A DNA stretch of 64,000 bases, from the NCBI RefSeq assembly GCF_000749845.1, contig NZ_JQHM01000007.1, positions 1-64,000 of the forward strand, written 5' to 3'. Below are positions 29,867 to 44,430 of this stretch, in pieces. Position numbers and translations under genes: made by a program. Each line of letters starts with the position of its first letter. The first letter of the stretch is position 1. A model generated the notes under the pieces. It had not been told where the DNA came from, made no database searches, and was given only the letters and a program-made list of their open reading frames with translations. The stretch comes from Pectobacterium betavasculorum (GTDB taxonomy: Bacteria > Pseudomonadota > Gammaproteobacteria > Enterobacterales > Enterobacteriaceae).

Positions 29867-31558
29867 TTATGGCGTTTCTGTCACTGTTCCCTGATGCATT
29901 TGCTGCCTGATAGGGTGGGCGTTGCTATCCACGCCTTGCAGCGTACCGTTTAACGTCGGCTTCAGCGGCGTATCGGCGGCAAGCCGACCATTCAACTGCA
30001 ATTGCAAATTCGTGTTGCCTGTCGGTGCAGTTTTGGGTTCTGGCCATCCCCAACGCGTCAGAACCTCCAGCGGTACGGCGCGTCCTGTCAGCGACAGGGA
30101 GAAATTACGTGCTGGTTGCTGATTGATGGTTGCCTTGGCATCCAACATGCCATTTTGCGTAAATGCGCTAAGTTCGTTAATGGCGATCTGATTATCGTTG
30201 GCCACTAGTGCCATCGACGGACGGCGGACGTCGACTTTATTGAATGTCGCGTCGCTGGCATTAAGATTCAACGATCCTGTCCACATGCCCCATTGGTGAT
30301 TGCTAGCCAGCAGTAAATCACTGCCGTAGCCATCCAATGCGGTTAGCTGGAAAGGAAAATCTGGATTGATATCGATCAGCAGGTTGCGATTTGCCGTGAA
30401 CTTTCGCACATTCACTTCTGCCAGCCACGATGGCAGGGGCGCTTGCCACCGTTGACGCCAGTCGCCGGGGAGCGTGTATTCCATCCCTGCGACAACAAAT
30501 TCATTTAGTTGTAGACGGCGATTATTACGCTGCCAATTGCCATTGGTTCGCAGCAGGCCGCCTTCCCAACGGGTAGAGAATTGCTTGATGTTAACGCCCG
30601 CCGGTGACAAATCCAGATTCACGATAGGATCGATAAGGTGCATGTTGCCGTTTACAATATCGGTCGCATTGAACGACAGCGTTCCGCCTTCGCTCTGCCA
30701 GTCATTCTGCTTAAACGTGACATTTTGCAGGGCAACATCCAGGTCGATAAACGCCCATCCCGGCCCTTCAATACGGGCATCAATCAGGTCAAAGCGATCA
30801 ACCGTAACGGAAGGCAGTTCGGTGACGGGCTGCCAGAAGGCTTCCGGCGTTCTCTGCGTTTGCAAACGAACATTACTGAGCCGTAGGCTACCAATCTGCC
30901 AACTGCCATCTTCTGCACGGCTGGCGTTGCCCGTTAACTGTCCCTGAGCGACATCAGCGCCGAAATTGCTTAGAGTCAGCTGGTTGTGGTTGATTTCACC
31001 CTGCACCAATACCTGACTGGCGGGAATATCGTTGAGCTCGAGTGAACGGGCGCTGAGTTGGAACTGCCCTTGTTTGCCCAGTAGATAACCTACTTCAGGC
31101 TGCCACGGCATAATACCGCCGTTAATCTGTTGACCATTCAGACGCCAATCGCCGTCCTTTGCCTGTAGTGCCATTGTACGCAGCTGTAGCACATCGGCTT
31201 CGATAGGGAGCGTGGCGGCCTGTGAGGACAGGTTTAGCGTACCGCCTTCCAGTTCCAGACTAGCGAAATGGCGCGGTTCGGTAATCTGGCGCACGCTAAA
31301 GCCAACTGAGACCTGCTTTGCAGTGAGCGTCGGTGGCTGGTTTTTCTGGCCAAAACTGACATCGGTGAGCTGGATATGATCGACAGTTGACCAATCATGA
31401 TTAATTTTGCCCAGTGACAACTGGTAGTCAGTATTCTGGTTTACCCAATTACTCACCCAGCCTGCTGCCCAACTGGTTTGCAGTAATACATATACGACCA
31501 CCAGCGCTAAAAAGGCTAGCAGTAGTAGGGTCAGCAATAATTTCCCGATAAATTTCAT
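29867..31558 (-). CDS. yicH: YicH, AsmA-family protein
   Basis: A 563-aa AsmA-like protein with one N-terminal membrane anchor (residues 3-27, rich in Leu/Val) and a long beta-rich periplasmic part. The family, which includes TamB, YhdP and AsmA, is tied to phospholipid transport between membranes; YicH itself is little studied. It matches E. coli YicH along its length, including LTALDGYG and NVRRPS-type stretches. ATG 31558 (MKFIGKLLL) was preferred to 31576. It lies downstream of xanP, as in E. coli. Confidence 0.9.
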   Translation of the reverse strand: MKFIGKLLLTLLLLAFLALVVVYVLLQTSWAAGWVSNWVNQNTDYQLSLGKINHDWSTVDHIQLTDVSFGQKNQPPTLTAKQVSVGFSVRQITEPRHFASLELEGGTLNLSSQAATLPIEADVLQLRTMALQAKDGDWRLNGQQINGGIMPWQPEVGYLLGKQGQFQLSARSLELNDIPASQVLVQGEINHNQLTLSNFGADVAQGQLTGNASRAEDGSWQIGSLRLSNVRLQTQRTPEAFWQPVTELPSVTVDRFDLIDARIEGPGWAFIDLDVALQNVTFKQNDWQSEGGTLSFNATDIVNGNMHLIDPIVNLDLSPAGVNIKQFSTRWEGGLLRTNGNWQRNNRRLQLNEFVVAGMEYTLPGDWRQRWQAPLPSWLAEVNVRKFTANRNLLIDINPDFPFQLTALDGYGSDLLLASNHQWGMWTGSLNLNASDATFNKVDVRRPSMALVANDNQIAINELSAFTQNGMLDAKATINQQPARNFSLSLTGRAVPLEVLTRWGWPEPKTAPTGNTNLQLQLNGRLAADTPLKPTLNGTLQGVDSNAHPIRQQMHQGTVTETP

Positions 31559-31647
31559 CGTGTCAGTCCATGCCAATCGTCAGGGAGAACTGTTCTTATG
31601 CCGCAATTTCCCTGAAGGCTCAATAGGTAATGCTGTTACAGACAGTA

Positions 31648-31681
31648 AAAAGCGAGCGGTGTTGCATCACCGCTCGCTTTT
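31648..31681. terminator. xanP terminator
   Basis: AAAAGCGAGCGGTG-TTGCAT-CACCGCTCGCTTTT is a perfect 14-bp stem with A/T-rich ends, able to terminate in either direction. It sits between xanP and yicH. Confidence 0.9.
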
Positions 31682-31715
31682 ACATGAACTGAACAGAAAT
31701 TATTGCGTGCTGGCG

Positions 31716-33104
31716 CTATTTTTCTTCATGTGGGAAGACCATATTCAGCACGATTGCCGTAATCCCGCCAGCGGCAATACCAGAGGACAGTAATGTTTTA
31801 ATCCAATCCGGTGCGAATTGCAGAATCAACGGCTGCTGTGATACACCAAGACCGACAGCCAGTGACAGCGCAATGATCATGATCGCACGACGGTTCAGCG
31901 GTTCACGGGATACAATGCGCACACCAGAGGCGGCGATCGTACCAAACATCACGATAGTGGCACCGCCGAGAACCGGCTCTGGAATATGCTGCACAAATCC
32001 ACTGACGGCAGGGAATAGTCCCAGTGCGATCAGCATCAGCGAAACCACGAAACCGACATAGCGGCTGGCAACACCGGTAAGCTGGATGACGCCATTATTC
32101 TGGCCGAAGCACGAGTTGGGGAAGGTATTGAACACGGCAGAAAGGCATGAATTCAGGCCGTTTGCCAGTACGCCGCCTTTTAAGCGTTTCATGTACAGCG
32201 GGCCTCTTACCGGCTGCTCTGAAACGTCGGAGGTTGCGGTGATGTCGCCGATGGTTTCTAACGATGTCACCATGAAGACCAGCATCAGCGGGATGAGCAG
32301 GTTCCAATCAAAGCCTAAACCGTAATGCAGCGGTGTGGGCACCATGATGACCGTATCGTGTGATGCAGGCGCGTTTTCTGGCAGCATTCCCATCACCCAG
32401 GCACCCAAATAACCCACCGCCATGGCAATCACCAGCGACGCGACGCGCAGGTAAGGGTTACGCTGGCGGTTAAGCAGAATAATAACCAGCAACACCACTC
32501 CCGCTAAGAGTAAGTTCTTGGGTGCGCCGAAGGTGTTATTACCCATTGCGGCATAGCCGCCGCCGATGGAGGTCAGGCCGACTTGAATCAGCGACAGCCC
32601 AATGATCATCACCACAATACCGGAAACCAGCGGGGTAATGATGCGGCGGGTTAAATGCAGAAAGCGTGAAAGAATGATTTCGGTGAAGGAAGCAACCATC
32701 AGCGTACCGAACAGTGCTGCCATCATTGTCGGAACGTCTGCCCCCCCGTTTTTCAGCGCTAGTCCACCCATAATCAGCGGCGTCACGAAGTTAAAGCTAG
32801 TACCCTGAATAGACAGCAGACCAGAACCGACGGGTCCCCAGGTTTTAATTTGCAGAATAGAGGCCAGACCGGAAGCGAAAAGCGACATGCTGATGATGTG
32901 CTGCGTATCCTGAGCGGGTAAACCTAATGCCTGACAGATCAGTAGCGCGGGAGTAATCACCGCAACAAACATAGCAAGCAGATGCTGGCTGGCGGCAAAC
33001 AGCGTTTGCGGCAGCGGTGGTCTGTCTTCAAGACGATAGATGAGTTCACTGCGCTGAGGAGTGGCAGCGGCTTCTGTTTGGGACGTTTCCGTGGTGGTAG
33101 TCAT
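31716..33104 (-). CDS. xanP: XanP, xanthine permease
   Basis: A proton-coupled xanthine transporter of the NCS2/nucleobase-ascorbate family with about 14 membrane segments. The signature [14 protein letters not shown] is present, and [11 protein letters not shown] contains the substrate-binding acidic residue. At 462 aa it is close to E. coli XanP (463). In E. coli gltS separates xanP from recG; here that gene is missing and a 39-base ERIC scar lies in the gap. Confidence 0.95.
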   Translation of the reverse strand: MTTTTETSQTEAAATPQRSELIYRLEDRPPLPQTLFAASQHLLAMFVAVITPALLICQALGLPAQDTQHIISMSLFASGLASILQIKTWGPVGSGLLSIQGTSFNFVTPLIMGGLALKNGGADVPTMMAALFGTLMVASFTEIILSRFLHLTRRIITPLVSGIVVMIIGLSLIQVGLTSIGGGYAAMGNNTFGAPKNLLLAGVVLLVIILLNRQRNPYLRVASLVIAMAVGYLGAWVMGMLPENAPASHDTVIMVPTPLHYGLGFDWNLLIPLMLVFMVTSLETIGDITATSDVSEQPVRGPLYMKRLKGGVLANGLNSCLSAVFNTFPNSCFGQNNGVIQLTGVASRYVGFVVSLMLIALGLFPAVSGFVQHIPEPVLGGATIVMFGTIAASGVRIVSREPLNRRAIMIIALSLAVGLGVSQQPLILQFAPDWIKTLLSSGIAAGGITAIVLNMVFPHEEK

Positions 33105-33235
33105 GATGTAAGTTGGCGTTCCTGAAACGACAAAGAGCGCATTTTAATGATCTCTTTGTTGAAAGCAAACGTTTGCCAACGCATCTTTGCGATATGAATT
33201 TTGTCTGGTGAGCAAGACCTTATTATTTAAGGGAG

Positions 33236-33274
33236 TATGCCCGTCATACTTCAAGCTACATGTGCGTTGGCGGC
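33236..33274. repeat. ERIC end remnant
   Basis: Beginning TATGCCCGTCATACTTCAAG and running to GTGCGTTGGCGGC, this matches one terminus of the ERIC element for about 39 bases. The bases to its left (ATTATTTAAGGGA) resemble the opposite terminus, as if most of an element had been lost. Confidence 0.7.
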
Positions 33275-33310
33275 GAGATTTTAAGAGAAATGAAGAATGC
33301 TTTGCTGCGA

Positions 33311-35392
33311 TTAGGCGTTGGTGTAACGGGCGCGCTCGGGTAGCCAGCGTTCAATTAGCGCAATAGCATGCTCGGGATAGTGCTCATGCAGATGACGGGC
33401 AACGCGCTGCACCTGTGGAATCAGGTCCTGATCGCGCAGGAGATCGGCCACTTTGAACTCGGCATTGCCTGTCTGCCTCGTACCTAATAATTCACCCGGA
33501 CCACGAATTTCCAGATCGCGTTGAGCGATAACAAAGCCATCGTTGCTATCGCGTAGAACCTGTAGACGTTTTTGTGCGGTCTTGCTCATTGGTGTTTTGT
33601 AGAGCAGCACACAGTGAGAGGCCACCGCACCACGCCCGACGCGCCCGCGCAATTGGTGCAACTGTGCCAGACCCAGACGCTCCGGGTTCTCAATAATCAT
33701 CAGGCTGGCATTCGGTACATCGACACCGACCTCGATGACCGTTGTTGCCACCAGCAGTTGTAGCTCACCCTGTTTGAAAGCCTGCATCACCGCCTGTTTT
33801 TCCTGTGCTTTCATGCGGCCGTGAACCAATCCAACGTTGAGATTCGGAAGCGCTGCCTTTAGCTCTTCGCTGGTGGCTTCTGCCGCTTGTGCTTCCAGAA
33901 GATCGGATTCCTCAATCAGCGTACACACCCAATAGGCCTGCCGACCCTCCTGCTGACAGGCGCTATTCACCCGTTCGATGATGTCGCTACGGCGTGAATC
34001 CGGTATGGCGACGGTGGTGACAGGGGTTCTGCCCGGCGGCAGTTCATCAATGACGGACGTATCCAGATCGGCATAGGCCGTCATCGCCAACGTACGGGGA
34101 ATAGGGGTGGCGGTCATGATCAATTGATGGGGATGAAAACCCTGTTCTTCGCCTTTTTCCCACAGCGCAAGGCGTTGATGAACGCCAAAGCGATGCTGTT
34201 CGTCAATGATAACCAGTGCCAGCCCGTTAAATTTCACCTGCTGCTGGAAAATGGCGTGCGTCCCGACAACCATGGAAACGTGGCCATTAGCGATAGCGTC
34301 CTGCTGCGCCTGACGCGCTTTTCCTTTTTGTTTGCCAGCCAGCCAGCCGACTTCAAGCCCTAATGGTTCAAACCACTGACGGAAATTATGGGCGTGCTGT
34401 TCGGCCAGTAGCTCTGTGGGTGCCATCAGCGCGACCTGTTTACCGTTGGCAATAGCACGTAATGCGGCCAGTGCGGCGACTAGCGTTTTTCCAGAACCGA
34501 CATCGCCCTGCACCAGACGCATCATCGGGAAGTCTTTCGCCATATCCGTTTCAATTTCGGCTACGACACGTTCTTGCGCCTGCGTGGGTTTGAACGGCAG
34601 CGCAGCGAGCAACTGTTGCTTCAAACCGTCTTGCGCCTGTAGCGGCGAGGCTTTATGCCGTTGTTCCCCTGCCCGCACGGCGAGCATACTTAGGTTATGC
34701 GCCAGCAGTTCTTCCATAATCAACCGCTGCTGCGCCGGGTGTTTCCCATGCTCAAGCTCGCTGAGCTGCACATCCGGTGGGGGACGATGTAACGTGCGCA
34801 GCGCATCCGGCAGACTAATGAGCGATCGGCTCAGAGATTCAGGCAGTAACTCATCGATGTGGTTTGCGGCGAGCAGCTCCAGTGCTTGATCGGTGAGTTT
34901 GCGCAGCGTCGCTTGGCGAATGCCCTCAGTGGAGGGGTAGACCGGTGTGAGCGATTCCTGTAGCTCAACCTGCGTGCTATCTCCCTGAACACGGTATTCC
35001 GGATGGATGATTTCCGCGCCGATTTTGCCGCGCTTGATTTCGCCATAAGCGGTAACACGTTGTCCCGGTGCGAGACTGTTTTTCATCGCTGCGCTGAAAT
35101 TGAAGAAACGCATGGTCAGCAGACCGCTGCCGTCGCTGATTTGGCAGGTCAACATGCGACGGCTGCCAAAGGTGATATCGTTGCGTAGGATTTCACCTTC
35201 CACGGTGGCATACATACCGGGAAGGAGATCACCAATCGGGTAAAGGTGCGTACGGTCTTCGTAGCGTAAAGGCAAGTGCAGCAGGAGATCCTGCACGGTT
35301 TCCAGACCGAGTCGGGCGAGTTTTGCGGCCTGACTGGCACCCACGCCAGCAAGGGTGCTCAGCGGTTGGGTATTCAGCAGGCGGCCTTTCAT
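33311..35392 (-). CDS. recG: RecG, ATP-dependent DNA helicase
   Basis: RecG remodels stalled forks and Holliday junctions and limits aberrant replication. It has 693 aa, as in E. coli. An N-terminal wedge/OB domain precedes helicase domains with Walker A GDVGSGKT, the DEQHR box (IIDEQHRFGVHQR), motif III TATPIPRT and motif VI LHQLRGRVGRG. ATG 35392 (MKGRLLNTQ) shares one base with the trmH stop (TGATG), indicating translational coupling. It is the last gene of the gmk-rpoZ-spoT-trmH-recG run. Confidence 0.97.
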   Translation of the reverse strand: MKGRLLNTQPLSTLAGVGASQAAKLARLGLETVQDLLLHLPLRYEDRTHLYPIGDLLPGMYATVEGEILRNDITFGSRRMLTCQISDGSGLLTMRFFNFSAAMKNSLAPGQRVTAYGEIKRGKIGAEIIHPEYRVQGDSTQVELQESLTPVYPSTEGIRQATLRKLTDQALELLAANHIDELLPESLSRSLISLPDALRTLHRPPPDVQLSELEHGKHPAQQRLIMEELLAHNLSMLAVRAGEQRHKASPLQAQDGLKQQLLAALPFKPTQAQERVVAEIETDMAKDFPMMRLVQGDVGSGKTLVAALAALRAIANGKQVALMAPTELLAEQHAHNFRQWFEPLGLEVGWLAGKQKGKARQAQQDAIANGHVSMVVGTHAIFQQQVKFNGLALVIIDEQHRFGVHQRLALWEKGEEQGFHPHQLIMTATPIPRTLAMTAYADLDTSVIDELPPGRTPVTTVAIPDSRRSDIIERVNSACQQEGRQAYWVCTLIEESDLLEAQAAEATSEELKAALPNLNVGLVHGRMKAQEKQAVMQAFKQGELQLLVATTVIEVGVDVPNASLMIIENPERLGLAQLHQLRGRVGRGAVASHCVLLYKTPMSKTAQKRLQVLRDSNDGFVIAQRDLEIRGPGELLGTRQTGNAEFKVADLLRDQDLIPQVQRVARHLHEHYPEHAIALIERWLPERARYTNA

Positions 35393-36084
35393 CAGCACTC
35401 CGACGATTGCATCGCGGCCCACCACGGGGTATCCGCTACAATCTGACCCTGGTGGTCAATATAAGGGCGAGGCAGCCCTTTACGTTTTGCTACGCGTGCC
35501 AGTACCGGATAGCCCCCTTCAAACAGCAGGCGCTGTTGCTCTTCATCATCCAGTGGGCTGTTTTCACGCCGATACATGCCTGCGATCTGGCGCTGGCGCT
35601 GTGCTTCATACAGAATCAACGCCGAGGCCACCGAGACATTCAGCGATTGCACCATGCCGGTCATCGGAATGATGATATCCCGATCGGCCAATTTGAGCGC
35701 TTCCGCAGTGATGCCGGTTTTTTCTTGTCCGAGCAAAATACAGGTCGGGCGGGTGTAATCAATTTCCCGAAAATCGACCGCGTGTTCAGACAAATTGGTC
35801 GCCAGAACCTGCATCCCTTCATTCTTCAGGTGACCGACCGCATCATGTATGGTGCGATGGGTTTTGACCTGCACCCAGCTATTACTGCCAGCGGCAGAGG
35901 AAACCAGCGTTTTCATTCGGCTGGTAGGCCAAATTGCATGGACCTGATGTACGCCGACGGCATCTGCGGTACGGATAACGGCAGAAATGTTATGAGGTTT
36001 ATGCACTTGCTCCATGCAAATCGTCAGATCGGGCTGACGGCAGTTCAGCATTTCTTTTATGCGTGCATAACGTTGAGGGGTCAT
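35392..36084 (-). CDS. trmH: TrmH (SpoU), tRNA (guanosine-18-2'-O)-methyltransferase
   Basis: TrmH methylates the ribose of G18 in the D-loop of several tRNAs. It is a SPOUT-fold enzyme: motif 1 includes NISAVIRTADAVGV with the catalytic Arg, motif 2 ILLGQEKTGI, motif 3 IPMTGMVQSLNVSVASAL. At 230 aa it matches the family. It begins 5 bases after spoT and overlaps recG by one base, so it is inside the spoT operon. Confidence 0.96.
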   Translation of the reverse strand: MTPQRYARIKEMLNCRQPDLTICMEQVHKPHNISAVIRTADAVGVHQVHAIWPTSRMKTLVSSAAGSNSWVQVKTHRTIHDAVGHLKNEGMQVLATNLSEHAVDFREIDYTRPTCILLGQEKTGITAEALKLADRDIIIPMTGMVQSLNVSVASALILYEAQRQRQIAGMYRRENSPLDDEEQQRLLFEGGYPVLARVAKRKGLPRPYIDHQGQIVADTPWWAAMQSSEC

Positions 36085-36089
36085 GACGA

Positions 36090-38189
36090 TTAATTTCGGT
36101 TACGGTTAACTTTGATCACATCCGGCATCACGCGAATTTTACGCATAATGTTGGCCAGATGAACGCGGTCGAGGGTGGTGAGGCGAATAAAGGCGCTGTA
36201 CACGCGACCATCCCTCTCTTCCGTATTGATACTCTGAATATTGGAGTTCGCGGCGTTGATCGCAGCCGTCAGATTCGCCAGTGCACCCTGATGGTTAAAC
36301 ATATCCACTTTGATTTCGGCGATGAACTCTTGTTCCGTCACTTTATCCCACTCTACTGCCATGAATTTTTCAGGTTCTTTCTGATAGCCGCGGATGTTGC
36401 GACAGGATTCATGGTGAATAACCAACCCTTTACCGGGGCTTACGTGGGCAATGATCGGATCGCCTGGGATGGGGCGACAGCATTTGGCAAAGGAGAGCAT
36501 CACACCATCGGCGCCTTTGATCGGCAGCTTGCGTAACCCGGTGGTTCCCAGTTCGGATTGCTCATTCAGCAGATTTTTCGCCACAACGACGCTCATGGCA
36601 TTACCCATACCAATTTCCGCCATCAAATCGTCCAGCGTTGCGAGCTTCATGCGATCGAGCTCAAGTTGAATCGACTTTTCTGGGATATCGGAGAGTTTGC
36701 GGCCGTTGCCTAATGCGTGATTCAGCAAACGGCGTCCGAGACTCACGGAATCATCACGCTTGAGGTTTTTCAGCATCTGGCGAATTTTGGAGCGCGCTCT
36801 GGAGCTAACCACGAAGTTAAGCCAGGCGGCATTCGGTCTGGCACCCGGTGCGGTAATGATTTCAACGGTTTGACCGCTGGTGAGCGACTGTGACAGCGGG
36901 TAAGGCTGACGGTCAACGCGTGCGCCGACGCAGGCGTGGCCGATATCGGTGTGTACCGCGTAGGCGAAATCGACGGGCGTCGCGCCAGCGGGGAGTTCAA
37001 CAATCCTGCCTTCCGGCGTAAAGACGTACATCTCGTCAGGGAAGAGATCGGACTTAACGCTTTCGATAAATTCAAACGAGCTACCGGCGCTTTGCTGAAG
37101 TTCCAGCAGACTTTGCATCCAGCGCTGCGCGCGTACCTGCGCAGTGGTGCTGCTCTCGCCCTCTTTATAAGCCCAGTGCGCAGCAACACCCATTTCTGCC
37201 ATTTGATCCATGTCGTCGGTGCGAATTTGCACTTCGACCGGCACGCCGTGCGGGCCAATCAGAGAGGTGTGCAGCGACTGATAGCCGTTGGCTTTGGGAA
37301 TGGCGATATAATCTTTCACCCGACCCGGGCGCGGTTTATACAGGCTGTGAACCTGGCCGAGCACGCGATAACAGGTATCCAACTCTTTCACGATGACCCG
37401 AAACGCGTAAATATCCATGATGGAGTGAAAACGCTGCTCTTTCAGGTGCATTTTGCAATAGATGGAGTACAGGTGTTTTTCGCGACCGCTTACGCGGCAG
37501 GCAATCCCGGCTTCCGTCAAACGCCCTTCGATTTCCGACAGGATTTTCTGAATCATTTCTTTGCGGTTACCGCGAGCGGCCTTAACGACTTCTTTAATGA
37601 CGCGATAACGATTCGGATACAGCGCCTCAAAACCCAGTTCTTCCAACTCGGTTTTGAGGTGATGGATACCCAGTCGGTGTGCCAGTGGGCTGTATATTTC
37701 CAGCGTTTCACGGGCAATGCGGCGACGCTTATCCGGGCGTAATGAACCCAGCGTGCGCATGTTATGGGTACGGTCTGCGAGCTTGATCAGGATGACGCGA
37801 ATGTCCTGCACCATTGCCATGATCATTTTGCGAAAGTTTTCAGCCTGCGCTTCTTTCTTGTCGCGGAACTTCAGTTTGTCCAGCTTGGAAACGCCTTCTA
37901 CCAGTTCAGCAACGCTTTTACCAAAAAGCTGTTCCATGTCCTGATAGGTGGCGGGGGTGTCCTCTATGACATCATGCAACAGTGCTGCCATCAGCGTTTC
38001 GTAATCTAGACGCATTTCCGCCAGAATACAGGCGACGGCAACAGGGTGTGTGATATAGGGTTCACCGCTGGAGCGAGTCTGCCCCTCGTGAGCATCACGT
38101 GCAACCAGATAAGCCTGCTGTAAACGCTTGATCTGGTCTTCTGGCAGATAACGTTGAATCAGCAGATTAAGGCTTTCAAAAATGTACAA
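36090..38189 (-). CDS. spoT: SpoT, bifunctional (p)ppGpp synthetase/hydrolase
   Basis: SpoT is the main ppGpp hydrolase and a weak synthetase responding to carbon, iron and fatty-acid stress. In order: the HD hydrolase domain (AALLHDVIEDTPAT, residues about 65-80), synthetase domain (YIAIPKANGYQSLHT), TGS domain (VFTPEGRIVELPAGATPVDFAYAVH region), and a C-terminal ACT domain. It has 699 aa against 702. The start codon is TTG, as in E. coli spoT. It lies 18 bases after rpoZ. Confidence 0.97.
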   Translation of the reverse strand: MYIFESLNLLIQRYLPEDQIKRLQQAYLVARDAHEGQTRSSGEPYITHPVAVACILAEMRLDYETLMAALLHDVIEDTPATYQDMEQLFGKSVAELVEGVSKLDKLKFRDKKEAQAENFRKMIMAMVQDIRVILIKLADRTHNMRTLGSLRPDKRRRIARETLEIYSPLAHRLGIHHLKTELEELGFEALYPNRYRVIKEVVKAARGNRKEMIQKILSEIEGRLTEAGIACRVSGREKHLYSIYCKMHLKEQRFHSIMDIYAFRVIVKELDTCYRVLGQVHSLYKPRPGRVKDYIAIPKANGYQSLHTSLIGPHGVPVEVQIRTDDMDQMAEMGVAAHWAYKEGESSTTAQVRAQRWMQSLLELQQSAGSSFEFIESVKSDLFPDEMYVFTPEGRIVELPAGATPVDFAYAVHTDIGHACVGARVDRQPYPLSQSLTSGQTVEIITAPGARPNAAWLNFVVSSRARSKIRQMLKNLKRDDSVSLGRRLLNHALGNGRKLSDIPEKSIQLELDRMKLATLDDLMAEIGMGNAMSVVVAKNLLNEQSELGTTGLRKLPIKGADGVMLSFAKCCRPIPGDPIIAHVSPGKGLVIHHESCRNIRGYQKEPEKFMAVEWDKVTEQEFIAEIKVDMFNHQGALANLTAAINAANSNIQSINTEERDGRVYSAFIRLTTLDRVHLANIMRKIRVMPDVIKVNRNRN

Positions 38190-38207
38190 GGGCGACTCGT
38201 GGTGTGA

Positions 38208-38483
38208 TTAACGGCGGCCTTCAGCAATCGCGGTTACCGCCTGAATCTCTGCGGCTTCCTGCTCTTGCTGTTCCTGACGGTCACGAACATCCAGAATCTG
38301 GTTGTTGATCAGACCTTCTTCGATTTCACGCAGTGCAATCACGGTGTACTTATCGTTTTCTTCAGCAACCAGCGGATCTTTACCGCCAGTCTGGATTTGA
38401 CGGGCGCGGCGAGCAGCGACCAACACCAGGTCAAAACGGTTACCAATTTTCTCTACAGCGTCTTGAACAGTTACGCGTGCCAT
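38208..38483 (-). CDS. rpoZ: RNA polymerase omega subunit
   Basis: Omega (91 aa, identical length to E. coli) helps fold and assemble beta' into RNA polymerase and contributes to one ppGpp site. The conserved core [20 protein letters not shown] and [11 protein letters not shown] is intact, with the usual Gln/Glu-rich tail. It lies between gmk and spoT, linking polymerase and ppGpp genes in one operon. Confidence 0.97.
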   Translation of the reverse strand: MARVTVQDAVEKIGNRFDLVLVAARRARQIQTGGKDPLVAEENDKYTVIALREIEEGLINNQILDVRDRQEQQEQEAAEIQAVTAIAEGRR

Positions 38484-38536
38484 AATGTGCTACTCCACAG
38501 GAAATAAAATGACTGGGCATCATACTGAAAGAGGCG

Positions 38537-41172
<2,636 letters not shown>

Positions 41173-41428
41173 GCGGTGGTGATTTTTCAGGACATTTTTG
41201 AATCGCACTTTTTATTTTTCGTGCATTTATTCACAAAAAAGGGCCATTTTTTTCTGTTTCCCTTACTTAATCATAAGTAAAATTTACGAATTAAATGGTG
41301 TAAACCTATTTGCTGTTTTGCGATACAAAAATGCCTGAGACGCTAATTATTTCCGTTGAACTCAGGCATAAGGATGTTGTCGTATAGCTTCAGATAATAA
41401 GAAAGGTTTTGTTGGAGCACTTGTCATA

Positions 41429-43228
<1,800 letters not shown>

Positions 43229-43324
43229 ATTGATATGAATCACGGACAAGGACGTCTGTTGCAGGCTGTAACTACAAGGAGTGGATACTTTAACAGCAGC
43301 CGAAATCCTTTTGCTAAAAAGGTA

Positions 43325-43353
43325 TTGACGCTCTAATAAGGTAGCAGTAATAT
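43325..43353 (+). promoter_or_regulatory. tRNA-Pro promoter
   Basis: TTGACG (43325-43330) and TAATAT (43348-43353) are spaced 17 bases. A G/C-rich discriminator (GCGCCCG) follows, typical of stringently controlled stable-RNA promoters. Confidence 0.8.
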
Positions 43354-43364
43354 GCGCCCGCATT

Positions 43365-43441
43365 CGGCGAGTAGCGCAGCTTGGTAGCGCAACTGGTTTG
43401 GGACCAGTGGGTCGGAGGTTCGAATCCTCTCTCGCCGACCA
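43365..43441 (+). tRNA. tRNA-Pro (anticodon TGG)
   Basis: A 77-nt gene with encoded CCA. The acceptor stem CGGCGAG pairs with CTCGCCG. The anticodon stem ACTGG/CCAGT encloses loop TTTGGGA, with TGG at 43399-43401, and the T arm is GGAGGTTCGAATCCTCT. From memory it matches E. coli proM-type tRNA-Pro. E. coli also has a proline tRNA gene beside eptB, but that one (proK) reads CGG. Confidence 0.96.
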
Positions 43442-43843
43442 ATTTTCTTCCTCAGTAAATCATTTTCACCTTGCCTCCTGTTTCAACATTGTCCGTTCAT
43501 ACAACTCATTTATGAAACTAGTCATTTAAAAAAATGGTAGTCCTTTATAAGTCTAGGGTTTCTCTTCGTATTTTTTGATGTCAAACGTTGCCATATTTCC
43601 CCGCGGTTAGTTCGGAATGCTCCCAAAAATAGAGTGAAAAAGTGCGTATTAATTACTCTGGATAGCCGTTATCTTTTTGTTTTTTAATGATTAAAATAAT
43701 AATCTTTCCAGTTGTTTAAAAATAATACTGACTTTACCTCGCCGTATTTAAATGTAAGTTTGTGTGCGGCCAACATTCGCGATAGTTGTATATTCGCTTT
43801 GTTGAAACCGTCTTTTTATTCAAACATGGAAGATGTTTCGATC
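43442..43843. other. A/T-rich region upstream of the Ail-like gene
   Basis: This 402-base stretch between the tRNA and the outer-membrane gene contains no supported gene. It is A/T-rich, suggesting a regulated promoter region (for example H-NS-bound), but no specific operator was recognised. Confidence 0.5.
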
Positions 43844-44374
43844 ATGAAAAAAACAACACTGCTGCTTTCTACTCTGATTGCTTGTGCCATGGGAATGTCT
43901 GTTGCTCAGGCGACACAAACGGTATCTTTGGGTTATGCCCAGGCGAAAGTCGATGATTTTAAAGATCCAAAAGGGATTACGGCCAAATACCATTATCAGG
44001 GCGATTCCGCTCTTGGCATTATTGGCTCTTTCACTTATCTGGGGGCAAAAGAAGATTATTATGATCGTGACTTCAACTCCAATGATACGACTAAACTTAA
44101 ATACTATTCCTTGATGGCTGGGCCATCCTACCGTTTTAACGACGTCGTTAGTATTTATGGTCTAGCGGGTGTTGGCCATGGAAAAGTAGATTGGAAATAC
44201 GATTACGGCAATTTTGTCGATTCAGGTAGTGAGAAAGAAACCCGCTTTGCTTACGGCGCTGGTATCCAAATTACGCCAGTAGCAAATTGGGCGATTGATA
44301 TTGGCTACGAAGGCACGAAAATTTATGAAACGCGTGTAGACAGCTTTAATATTGGTGTTGGTTATCGTTTCTGA
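43844..44374 (+). CDS. Ail/OmpX/PagC-family outer-membrane protein
   Basis: A 176-aa protein with a signal peptide (MKKTTLLLSTLIACAMG, cleavage near AQA) and alternating beta-strands expected of an eight-stranded barrel. It ends in the outer-membrane signature IGVGYRF with terminal Phe. Members include OmpX, Ail, PagC and Lom, some of which give serum resistance or adhesion; which role applies here is unknown. ATG 43844 was chosen because it begins the signal peptide. A weak inverted repeat (AACCGG/CCGGTT, 44404-44429) follows. Confidence 0.88.
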   Translation: MKKTTLLLSTLIACAMGMSVAQATQTVSLGYAQAKVDDFKDPKGITAKYHYQGDSALGIIGSFTYLGAKEDYYDRDFNSNDTTKLKYYSLMAGPSYRFNDVVSIYGLAGVGHGKVDWKYDYGNFVDSGSEKETRFAYGAGIQITPVANWAIDIGYEGTKIYETRVDSFNIGVGYRF

Positions 44375-44430
44375 TTTATCTGATATAGAATTCTGACATA
44401 GAAAACCGGTGGACCAGTTTCTGCCGGTTG

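Noticed and set aside
35323-36093. Plus-strand 256-codon frame over trmH
   Set aside because: It is antisense to an intact trmH and recG start, with no family resemblance.
36936-37742. Plus-strand 268-codon frame over spoT
   Set aside because: It is antisense to the conserved synthetase region of spoT.
43365-43441. tRNA-Pro as an integration site for a genomic island
   Set aside because: No integrase, no direct repeat of the tRNA 3' end and no foreign gene block follow within the window.
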